Assembly: GCA_030592985.1 (NCBI GenBank)
Contig: JAUVIB010000262.1
Location: 1-5,341, forward strand
DNA: 5,341 nt
Reading direction: 5' to 3'
Origin: Calditrichaceae bacterium
GTDB taxonomy: Bacteria; Calditrichota; Calditrichia; Calditrichales; Calditrichaceae
A program made the position numbers and the translations under genes. The notes under the pieces were generated by a model, which saw nothing but the letters and a program-made list of their open reading frames with translations, searched no databases and was not told the origin of the DNA. Below, piece by piece: positions 1-5,341 of the stretch (positions are counted from its first letter, which is position 1; every line of letters starts with the position of its first letter).

Positions 1-727
1 AGAAATATTAGTCGGAGATACTCTGAATATACATCGCCATGCTCATTTTGAAACCATTCCTCTGCCTGGTGGTGATTCGGCCATCAAAGAGCCATGGAAA
101 ATTGCTTTGAGTTATCTTTATCATACATTTGGTGATAATCTACCGGATTTACCATTTTTAAATCACCATCCGCTTGATGTTATTATCAATATGATTCAGA
201 AAAAGATTAATAGTCCTCTTACCAGTAGCTGCGGACGTCTGTTTGATGCGGTAGCAGCTATGAGCGGTGGACATCAGACCATTCACTATGAAGGACAGGC
301 GGCTATCGAGCTTATGCAGGCTGTTGATAATCTATCGGTTAAAGCTTTTAATTATAGTGACGAAACGCCGATAATTCCTATAAAGCCCATAATTGAATCT
401 GTTGTGAAATCTCTGCAGGACGGAGAACATTATTCCATGATTGCCGCACGTTTTCATAAAACTCTCATTGACTTATTTAGCCGGATTTCCTTAAATTGCA
501 GCAGGCGATATCAAATTAAGGATATTGTATTAAGCGGCGGTGTATTTCAAAATGAGGTTCTTTTAAGCGGTTTAACGGAATCTCTTACAAAAACCGGCTT
601 AAAGGTTTACAGTAATAAACTAATTCCTGCAAATGACGGAGGAATTGCTCTCGGGCAGGCGGTTATCGGTCGCGCGCTTTTACACGCTGGACAGAAGACT
701 GTCAGGTTCAGGAGTGAATATATTTAG
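1..727 (+). CDS. hypF: HypF, carbamoyltransferase for [NiFe]-hydrogenase maturation (5' partial, C-terminal part)
   Basis: HypF uses carbamoyl phosphate and ATP to form carbamoyl-adenylate and passes the carbamoyl group to the C-terminal cysteine of HypE. This is the first step in making the CN ligands of the NiFe site, in the cytoplasm. The reading frame is open from base 2, giving 241 residues against roughly 750 for the family. What is present is the end of the Kae1/YgjD-like carbamoyltransferase domain; the acylphosphatase, zinc-finger and YrdC-like domains lie off the left edge. Visible family motifs, numbered from base 2: LPGGD followed by a KEPW segment (about 21-32), SSCGRLFDA (75-83), YEGQAAIEL (96-104), LSGGVFQNE (177-185) and NDGGIALGQA (211-220). 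A TTG at 107 could be read as a start, but conserved HypF sequence continues upstream of it, so the gene is cut by the window and does not start there. It ends in TAG 139 bp before hypC, in the same direction, consistent with one hyp operon. Confidence 0.95.
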   Translation, partial: EILVGDTLNIHRHAHFETIPLPGGDSAIKEPWKIALSYLYHTFGDNLPDLPFLNHHPLDVIINMIQKKINSPLTSSCGRLFDAVAAMSGGHQTIHYEGQAAIELMQAVDNLSVKAFNYSDETPIIPIKPIIESVVKSLQDGEHYSMIAARFHKTLIDLFSRISLNCSRRYQIKDIVLSGGVFQNEVLLSGLTESLTKTGLKVYSNKLIPANDGGIALGQAVIGRALLHAGQKTVRFRSEYI

Positions 728-731
728 TTTT

Positions 732-820
732 GGCCACAGACTTACACGGATGAAACACAGATAGAAAAAAATACAAAACCTTCATTTTTAATCCGTGTTA
801 ATTTGTGAATATCTGTGGCT
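732..820. repeat. Imperfect inverted repeat built from a 10-bp-period element, hypF-hypC spacer
   Basis: The left arm (about 732-764) carries CAC triplets at 735, 745 and 756. The right arm (about 788-820) carries the complementary GTG triplets at 795, 805 and 815, so the internal period is 10-11 bp. The outer ends pair perfectly over 8 bases (GCCACAGA at 733-740 with TCTGTGGC at 812-819). The inner parts pair with mismatches, and about 23 AT-rich bases lie between the arms. A related copy occurs at 3605-3635. There is no T-tract after the right arm and the stem is not GC-rich, so it is not a standard intrinsic terminator. From general recollection, similar 'ATCTGTGTTAATC'-like spacer sequences occur in many environmental bacterial genomes; their role is not known to me. 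Confidence 0.7.
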
Positions 821-837
821 AATTATTAAAGTAAATT

Positions 838-843
838 TATAAT
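838..843 (+). promoter_or_regulatory. Possible -10 element ahead of hypC
   Basis: A perfect TATAAT lies 23 bases before the hypC start codon. It would give a very short leader, starting near 850 just before the Shine-Dalgarno. No good TTGACA-like -35 box is seen at the expected distance (around 815-820, where the repeat arm ends). The region is so AT-rich that a chance match is likely, and organisms of the Bacteroidota often use a different -7 consensus (TAnnTTTG). This is only a candidate for an internal promoter that would let hypCDE be expressed separately from hypF. Confidence 0.2.
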
Positions 844-866
844 AAAATGTAATCAAAGGAGATACT

Positions 867-1151
867 ATGTGCCTTGCGGTACCGGGTAAAGTAGTTAAAA
901 TATATGAAGAGGGCGGACTTAAAATGGGTGAAATTGATTATAGCGGAACGATTAATTCTGTCTGTCTTGAATATGTCCCTGAAGTTGAAACCGGACAATA
1001 TGTCATCGTACACGCCGGATTTGCCATATCCATCCTTGATGAAAAGGAAGCACAAAAAGTATTTGAAACCTGGGATGAGGCTCTCGATAAAGCACGGGAA
1101 CAGGGGTTCACTATTGAAAACAATCCGCTTGCGGATATAAACAAAAAATAG
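867..1151 (+). CDS. hypC: HypC, [NiFe]-hydrogenase maturation chaperone
   Basis: HypC is a small OB-fold chaperone. It binds HypD to form the platform on which the Fe(CN)2CO group is assembled, then accompanies the iron to the hydrogenase large subunit. The 94-residue protein opens with MCLAVPGKV, the family signature; Cys2 becomes the iron-binding N-terminal cysteine after methionine removal. The second signature, GQYVIVHAGFAI (about 43-54, with His49), is also present. The last 20 or so residues are a polar, probably helical tail, within the normal size range for HypC. The ATG start is fixed by the MCLAVPG motif and by a strong AAAGGAG at 855-861, five bases upstream. It follows hypF by 139 bp and precedes hypD by 11 bp, so hypC and hypD, whose products act as a complex, are very probably co-transcribed. 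Confidence 0.97.
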   Translation: MCLAVPGKVVKIYEEGGLKMGEIDYSGTINSVCLEYVPEVETGQYVIVHAGFAISILDEKEAQKVFETWDEALDKAREQGFTIENNPLADINKK

Positions 1152-1155
1152 GGAG
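1150..1155 (+). promoter_or_regulatory. Shine-Dalgarno of hypD overlapping the hypC stop codon
   Basis: AGGGAG begins on the second base of the hypC TAG stop (1149-1151) and lies seven bases before TTG at 1163. It supports the TTG as the real hypD start. It also suggests that ribosomes ending hypC could re-start on hypD (translational coupling). The spacer contains a run of T that continues into the start codon. Confidence 0.65.
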
Positions 1156-1162
1156 CTTTTTT

Positions 1163-2266
1163 TTGAAATATTTAGATGAATACCGCAATCCGGAAATCGC
1201 CCGTCAACTTCTTGATAAAATCAGGGAAACGGTAACTAAGCCATGGGTAATCATGGAAATATGCGGAGGACAAACTAACTCCATTATTAAGAACGGCATC
1301 GATCAGCTTTTACCCAAAGAGATTGAACTTGTTCACGGTCCGGGCTGTCCTGTTTGTGTAACACCATTGGAAATGATTGATCAGGCAATTTCTATAGCAC
1401 AACGACAGAACGTAATTTTCACATCCTTTGGCGATATGCTGCGTGTGCCCGGAACGGAGAAAGACTTGCTTCAGGTTAAATCCGAAGGCGGTGATATACG
1501 TATGGTTTATTCTCCTTTGGAAGCATTAAAAATGGCTCGTGAAAACCCTGATAAAGAAGTGGTTTTCTTTGCTATCGGTTTTGAAACAACCGCGCCGGGG
1601 AATGCTATGGCGCTCTTTCAGGCCGCCCGCGAAGGTTTAAACAATTTTAGTGAAGTGGTTAGCCATGTATTGGTACCTCCGGCTATGCAAGCGCTTCTAT
1701 CTTCACCTGATAACCGGGTTCAGGCTTATCTTGCGGCCGGACATGTGTGTACTGTAATGGGATATAATGAATATTTTCCCATTGCTGAAAAATATAAAGT
1801 TCCCATAACACCCACAGGATTTGAGCCGGTTGATATTTTGCAGGGTATTCTTTCTGTTGTAAAACAACTTGAAAAAGGCGAATACACTGTTGATAATCAA
1901 TATGCCCGAGCTGTAAGTGCAGATGGCAATCCTGCCGCCCAAAAAATTATCAACGAAGTCTATGAGATTTGTGACCGCAAGTGGCGGGGAATCGGAGAAA
2001 TTCCAAGGTCTGGTATGTGCATTAAGGAAAAGTATGCCGCCTATGACGCATCAAAAAAATTTAATGTAAGTCACATTAAAGCAGAAGAACCGCAAGAGTG
2101 CATTAGCGGATTGATACTACAAGGACTAAAAAAACCACCGGAGTGTCCGGTTTTTGGAAAATCCTGTACACCGGAACATCCACTCGGAGCGACTATGGTT
2201 TCCGGTGAAGGCGCTTGCGCAGCCTATTACCGCTATCAACGATTTGCGGATGCGCTTAAAAAATAA
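1163..2266 (+). CDS. hypD: HypD, Fe-S scaffold protein for Fe(CN)2CO assembly
   Basis: HypD carries a [4Fe-4S] cluster and, with HypC, holds the iron that receives cyanide from HypE; its redox chemistry is part of ligand assembly. The 367-residue length fits the family. Visible motifs: MEICGGQT with Cys34; GPGCPVCVTP (59-68, Cys62 and Cys65); FGDMLRVPGT (89-98); AIGFETTAP (137-145). The C-terminal cluster-binding cysteines are Cys313, Cys328 (ECPVFG), Cys335 (SCTPEHP) and Cys352, within the MVSGEGACAAYYRY ending (345-358). The start is TTG, chosen because AGGGAG sits seven bases upstream, the spacing after hypC is 11 bp, and the N-terminus then has normal length before the CGG motif. Residue 39, after CGGQT, is Asn where most HypD proteins I recall have His (CGGHTH or CGGQTH). 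All expected cysteines are intact, so the protein should be functional. Confidence 0.97.
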   Translation: MKYLDEYRNPEIARQLLDKIRETVTKPWVIMEICGGQTNSIIKNGIDQLLPKEIELVHGPGCPVCVTPLEMIDQAISIAQRQNVIFTSFGDMLRVPGTEKDLLQVKSEGGDIRMVYSPLEALKMARENPDKEVVFFAIGFETTAPGNAMALFQAAREGLNNFSEVVSHVLVPPAMQALLSSPDNRVQAYLAAGHVCTVMGYNEYFPIAEKYKVPITPTGFEPVDILQGILSVVKQLEKGEYTVDNQYARAVSADGNPAAQKIINEVYEICDRKWRGIGEIPRSGMCIKEKYAAYDASKKFNVSHIKAEEPQECISGLILQGLKKPPECPVFGKSCTPEHPLGATMVSGEGACAAYYRYQRFADALKK

Positions 2267-2269
2267 GAT

Positions 2270-2297
2270 TCAAGGTTAAAGGTTCCAGGTTAAGAGG
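2270..2297. repeat. Degenerate 7-bp tandem repeat just after hypD
   Basis: Four consecutive heptamers follow the hypD stop: TCAAGGT at 2270, TAAAGGT at 2277, TCCAGGT at 2284 and a decayed TAAGAGG at 2291. AGGT recurs exactly every 7 bp at 2273, 2280 and 2287. The array is short and imperfect. It resembles the 'AAGGTTC'-type heptamer runs found in spacers of various bacteria. I see no dyad symmetry or T-tract that would make it a terminator. Confidence 0.6.
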
Positions 2298-2390
2298 CTA
2301 TCCGTGCAGTGTTCAAGATTAATCAGATTATAAGGTTTCTTAGTGAGTCGCTTGTCCGTGTGGTTTTACATTATTCATTCATTGCTACTA

Positions 2391-2446
2391 AACATTGTTC
2401 ACTATTCATTATTTTTTGATAATTAATAATTAATCATTAACCATTA
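2391..2446. repeat. Degenerate AT-rich 7-bp periodic repeat upstream of hypE
   Basis: Eight heptamers can be laid end to end without gaps from 2391 to 2446, ending four bases before the hypE Shine-Dalgarno (GGAG, 2451-2454). Clear units are TTCACTA at 2398, TTCATTA at 2405, ATAATTA at 2419 and 2426, ATCATTA at 2433 and ACCATTA at 2440; the units at 2391 and 2412 are weaker. The consensus is roughly WWMATTA. Similar CATT/TTCATT words continue upstream at about 2369-2384 but are out of register. Any promoter for hypE would lie inside this tract, but no single convincing one stands out. Confidence 0.6.
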
Positions 2447-2461
2447 TTTTGGAGTCATACA

Positions 2462-3517
2462 ATGTCAATAGATATTATAAACTCTTTCTCATGCCCGCTG
2501 CCAAAGATGGATTATAATACGATACAATTAGCCCATGGTGCCGGTGGACGATTATCAGCAGAATTGATAGATAAAATATTTTTACCCTGTTTTGGTAATG
2601 AAACGTTAAATCTCCTCGAAGATCAGGCATCATTAGAAATCAGCAATAATCGTATCGCCTTTACGACCGATTCCTTTGTCGTTAATCCGGTCTTTTTCCC
2701 CGGAGGGAATATCGGTGAGTTAGCTATCAATGGGACTGTTAATGATATCTGCATGAGCGGCGCGGAGGCTAAATACCTAAGCGTCGCCTTTATTCTTGAA
2801 GAGGGGCTTAATATTGAAGAATTGCACACTATTGTAATTTCCATGAAAAATGCCATTGATAAAGCCGGTATTCAGATTGTAACCGGAGATACAAAGGTGG
2901 TCAATAAAGGCGCTTGTGATAAGTTGTTTATTAATACAAGCGGGATCGGCGTTATTAAAGAGGATATTCATCTTAGCGCCGCTAATCTCCAACCCGGAGA
3001 TAAAATTTTACTTTCAGGCACTATTGCCGACCATGGCATGGCGGTCATGACTGTGCGTGAAGGGTTGTCCTTCCGATCAAAGATTTTAAGTGATACAGCA
3101 GCGCTCAACGGCCTGGTTAAAGACATGCTTTCCGTGAGTAAAAATATACGCGCCATGCGGGATCCCACACGGGGAGGGCTGGCAACCACATTAAATGAAC
3201 TGGCTAAAAGCTCCAAAGTGGGTATTCATATATTTCAAAAAACGATTCCTGTTCGGGAAGAGGTAAACAGTGCCTGTGAAATATTGGGTATTGATCCGCT
3301 TTATGTTGCCAACGAAGGAAAATTGATCGCGATCGTTCCTGCCAAAGCAGCCGACAAAATTTTAGATAAGATGAAAAAAAATGAATTTGGTAAAAACGCC
3401 TGCATCATCGGGGAAGTAACTAAAGAGCACGCAAGTATGGTAATCATGGAAAATGAACTCGGTGTTGACCGTGTAATTGATGTCCCAACCGGGGAACAGC
3501 TGCCGCGCATTTGTTGA
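2462..3517 (+). CDS. hypE: HypE, carbamoyl dehydratase for cyanide ligand synthesis
   Basis: HypE accepts a carbamoyl group from HypF on its C-terminal cysteine and dehydrates it with ATP to a thiocyanate. It then donates CN to the iron held by HypC-HypD. It belongs to the PurM/AIR-synthase-like ATP-binding family, and 351 residues is normal. Visible motifs: LAHGAGGR (23-30); LEDQA (52-56); TTDSFVV (68-74); GELAINGTVNDICMSGA (85-101); GDTKVV (142-147), typical of the PurM-like N-terminal half; RDPTRGGLA (233-241) and YVANEGK (281-287) in the C-terminal half. The protein ends exactly in PRIC, with the catalytic Cys351 as the last residue. The ATG start has GGAG at 2451-2454, seven bases upstream, and begins a CPLPxxDY-like lead-in that precedes the HGAGG motif in many HypE proteins. 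It lies 195 bp after hypD, an unusually wide gap for this operon, filled by heptamer repeats. Confidence 0.97.
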   Translation: MSIDIINSFSCPLPKMDYNTIQLAHGAGGRLSAELIDKIFLPCFGNETLNLLEDQASLEISNNRIAFTTDSFVVNPVFFPGGNIGELAINGTVNDICMSGAEAKYLSVAFILEEGLNIEELHTIVISMKNAIDKAGIQIVTGDTKVVNKGACDKLFINTSGIGVIKEDIHLSAANLQPGDKILLSGTIADHGMAVMTVREGLSFRSKILSDTAALNGLVKDMLSVSKNIRAMRDPTRGGLATTLNELAKSSKVGIHIFQKTIPVREEVNSACEILGIDPLYVANEGKLIAIVPAKAADKILDKMKKNEFGKNACIIGEVTKEHASMVIMENELGVDRVIDVPTGEQLPRIC

Positions 3518-3604
3518 GACAACGGATTTACATAGAATCACTCAATTTAGGTAAAAATTAAATAACATTGCTATAATTTGCAACCAATCTCTAATATCAT
3601 GTTT

Positions 3605-3635
3605 ATTCCGTGTTAATCAGTGAAAATCCGTGGCC
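3605..3635. repeat. Second copy of the 10-bp-period repeat, in the convergent hypE-porU spacer
   Basis: GTG triplets at 3610, 3620 and 3630 are spaced exactly 10 bp apart, in a sequence that closely matches the right arm of the repeat at 788-820 (CCGTGTTAAT, then a GTGAA word, then GTGGC). A weak opposite-facing partner may exist at about 3521-3545 (ACGGATTTACAT), which would recreate the inverted layout seen between hypF and hypC, but it is too degraded to be sure. The rest of the 169-bp spacer is AT-rich and holds no clear gene or intrinsic terminator for either convergent gene. Confidence 0.6.
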
Positions 3636-3686
3636 GATTCATTCTTTATTAAGCATATCCCAAATAAAAAAACACAGAATCATTCC

Positions 3687-5341
3687 TTACTTCAACAGCA
3701 CCAGCTTCTCAATTACCTCTTTTTTCTCATCACCGTCTTTTATAATTACCTTGTACAGATATACGCCATTGGCGATAAGATCGCCGTCTTTATCACGGCC
3801 GTCCCAACCATCGTCAGGAAGTTCATTATAACCCGAAATGGAAGATAGCCCATTTAGTTCCTGAATTAAACGACCGCTTACCGTATAAATTTTGATGATG
3901 ACGTCGGCGCCGTCACGATTGGTTTGAAAAGTGAATTTGGTGTTTTCCCTAAATGGATTGGGATAATTTATTACATCCGTAATAAATAGATCGGTGGTTT
4001 CCGAAACCTGTACATCCACCATTTCAGAACTGGGATTATTAAGATTGTCAAAGGCTGTTATTATTAACTGATGTGTCCCCTCCTCTAACTCATTCATGGG
4101 ATAATTAATAATACCTTTTTGAAAACTATTCTTATTATATAAAAAATATCCCGATAAATTAACAGGTTTATTATTGTCTATCTGCAGGATAATATTGTGC
4201 CCTGTCTCTCCGGTGATATTTATTCCCTGATCGTCATGTATTTCTGCAATCAGAGTTGGCTGCCGGGTAATATAATCTCCTGTAGAAAAATTTTCCTGGT
4301 TTCTGAAATAAATGTCTATTTCCGGTCCATGTGAATCGCTAACCGCATTGTTCGATCCATTAATCAGCAGCTTATCATTTACACCAAGGGCTGTTTCTCC
4401 ACTCTGAGAATCCCAGGCATATACGGTTAATCGTCCACTATTTTTATCCTTATACCGGATTGATTTGGGAATAATGAACTTCCCCGTTAGCTCACCGGCC
4501 TCTGCGCTTACTTCTCCTTTAAAAAGCAGCGGCCCCGGCAGAGTATAGTATTTATTACCACCGGTTGTTACCGATTCATAAAGGGCGTCATTTACAATAA
4601 GTACAGCGCCTCCTTCAAATGAATTATTCGCCTTATTATCGGTTAACACGTGTCCTTTAACTTCTACAATACTTAAAGCTTTTAAAGTATCAGGCGTTAT
4701 AGAAGAGATTTCAATCTTTGATCTTGGATCAGCGAGATGCATGGTCGGGTCTGCAAAAAGATGATATTTTTGGTCATTAACACCGGAGCCTGTTGAAAGA
4801 AATTTTGCTTTACCAAGTGTAGTCGAAGGATTCCCGGAGGGAAATAATTTTCTGAAAAATTTAGAAACAAATGTATAATTTTGGCCGGAATATACAAGCC
4901 GGGAAGATGCTAAAACAGCTATAGCGCCTGCGTTTTCCTTCCAAATCAAGGCCTCTGTAAAACTGGGATCATGAGGGTCATCATATTTTCCAAAATCACA
5001 GGTTGCAGCACAAAAAAAGCTTAATTTCCCTTCATTACTTATCATTCCCAAATCGCGATTCATATTGAATACATCTTCATGCGCCCAACGGGTTGGCGAG
5101 CCATGCCCGATATAATTGATGATTAACGATCCCTGGTTGATGTTATCCATAAGAGCACGGTTGGCTGCCGGTATAATACGGCCAAAACCGCCCGCCTCTT
5201 CCGGGTATGCCGATAGATATACTTTTTTTATATTGAATTTTGAAATCTCACTCATACTGGCTAATTTTTCTGATTGCACCTGATGTATCCATTGAATATC
5301 ATTCGGGTTACTTACTTTTTCATCATCGGCCACAAAAGTGA
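3687..5341 (-). CDS. porU: PorU-like type IX secretion system C25 sortase (5' partial)
   Basis: PorU is the outer-membrane sortase of the T9SS. It cleaves the C-terminal signal of exported proteins and links them to a surface anchor. The frame is open to the right edge; residues here are numbered from the codon at 5333-5331 (a GTG that is internal, since Thr-Phe-Val-Ala-Asp-Asp reads through it as in the family). The peptidase C25 (gingipain) domain covers about 1-200. It has VADDE at the start, INYIGHGSP with catalytic His77, AATCDFGKYDDP with nucleophile Cys112, SSRLVYSGQN (143-152) and FADPTMHLADP (193-203). Residues about 205-445 are beta-rich PorU-specific sequence, including DDQGIN (367-372), TGHNI (377-381) and an EEGTHQL-DNLNN stretch (417-433). 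A FlgD/T9SS-type C-terminal domain follows (about 454-548): NYPNPF (456-461), IYTVSGRLI, WDGRDKDGD (510-518), GVYLYK. PorU proteins usually exceed 1000 residues, so the N-terminal half with any signal peptide is missing. It converges on hypE with a 169-bp gap and is unrelated in function. Confidence 0.88.
   Translation of the reverse strand, partial: TFVADDEKVSNPNDIQWIHQVQSEKLASMSEISKFNIKKVYLSAYPEEAGGFGRIIPAANRALMDNINQGSLIINYIGHGSPTRWAHEDVFNMNRDLGMISNEGKLSFFCAATCDFGKYDDPHDPSFTEALIWKENAGAIAVLASSRLVYSGQNYTFVSKFFRKLFPSGNPSTTLGKAKFLSTGSGVNDQKYHLFADPTMHLADPRSKIEISSITPDTLKALSIVEVKGHVLTDNKANNSFEGGAVLIVNDALYESVTTGGNKYYTLPGPLLFKGEVSAEAGELTGKFIIPKSIRYKDKNSGRLTVYAWDSQSGETALGVNDKLLINGSNNAVSDSHGPEIDIYFRNQENFSTGDYITRQPTLIAEIHDDQGINITGETGHNIILQIDNNKPVNLSGYFLYNKNSFQKGIINYPMNELEEGTHQLIITAFDNLNNPSSEMVDVQVSETTDLFITDVINYPNPFRENTKFTFQTNRDGADVIIKIYTVSGRLIQELNGLSSISGYNELPDDGWDGRDKDGDLIANGVYLYKVIIKDGDEKKEVIEKLVLLK

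Noticed and set aside
107..727. A complete small gene starting at TTG 107
   Set aside because: The frame is open to base 2 and the upstream codons encode the conserved HypF segment LPGGD...EPW, so this is the end of a longer gene.
732..820. CRISPR array or insertion-sequence ends
   Set aside because: The repeats are short, degenerate and have no spacers of regular length. There is no transposase or visible target duplication.
837..1055. Reverse-strand ORF over hypC (and another at 938-1144)
   Set aside because: Both lie antisense to a clear HypC and show no family features; they are frame shadows.
3655..3690. Intrinsic terminator for the sortase gene, near the A-run at 3666-3672 (T-run on the - strand)
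   Set aside because: The T-run exists on the - strand, but the sequence before it gives only a 4-bp palindrome with no room for a loop, so no stable stem is supported.
3610..3848. Two overlapping forward ORFs at the hypE-porU junction
   Set aside because: They run antisense over the conserved C-terminal domain of the sortase, have low-complexity Ser/Ile/Phe-rich sequence and no convincing Shine-Dalgarno.
5331..5333. GTG at 5333-5331 as the start of the sortase gene
   Set aside because: The codons before it stay open to the window edge and read Thr-Phe before Val-Ala-Asp-Asp, as inside the C25 domain. There is also far too little sequence for a PorU N-terminus.
3518..5341. A functional link between hydrogenase maturation and the sortase
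   Set aside because: The genes are convergent with separate transcription and belong to unrelated pathways; adjacency alone is not evidence.

Overview
The window holds the 3' part of a [NiFe]-hydrogenase maturation cluster on the + strand, facing a gene for a type IX secretion (T9SS) sortase on the - strand. Coding density is high. The coding regions are moderately AT-rich, and the spacers are very AT-rich and carry degenerate repeats. A PorU-type sortase with a FlgD-like/T9SS C-terminal domain points to the Fibrobacteres-Chlorobi-Bacteroidetes (FCB) superphylum. That could mean Bacteroidota proper or a relative such as Ignavibacteria, Calditrichota, KSB1, Marinimicrobia or Cloacimonadota; the sequence alone does not decide which. 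The hyp genes imply that the organism makes at least one [NiFe] hydrogenase, but no hydrogenase structural gene lies in the window.

Layout: 1-727 is the C-terminal third of hypF (its start lies off the left edge). 728-866 is a spacer with an imperfect inverted repeat built from a 10-bp period. 867-1151 is hypC, and 1163-2266 is hypD (TTG start, Shine-Dalgarno overlapping the hypC stop). 2267-2461 is a spacer largely made of degenerate 7-bp periodic sequence. 2462-3517 is hypE. 3518-3686 is a convergent spacer with another copy of the 10-bp-period repeat. 3687-5341 (-) is a 5'-truncated porU-like gene that runs off the right edge. No stretch longer than 300 bases lacks a gene.

How the genes work together: HypF makes a carbamoyl group from carbamoyl phosphate and transfers it to the C-terminal cysteine of HypE. 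HypE dehydrates it with ATP to a thiocyanate. The HypC-HypD complex holds the iron that receives cyanide (and carries CO) before delivery to the hydrogenase large subunit. All four proteins keep their diagnostic motifs. hypA, hypB and the structural genes are not visible and may lie to the left. The sortase gene is transcribed convergently, and nothing suggests it shares a function with the hyp genes.

I did not find a new biological system here. The genes are recognisable. The least explained material is the two families of short-period repeats in the spacers.
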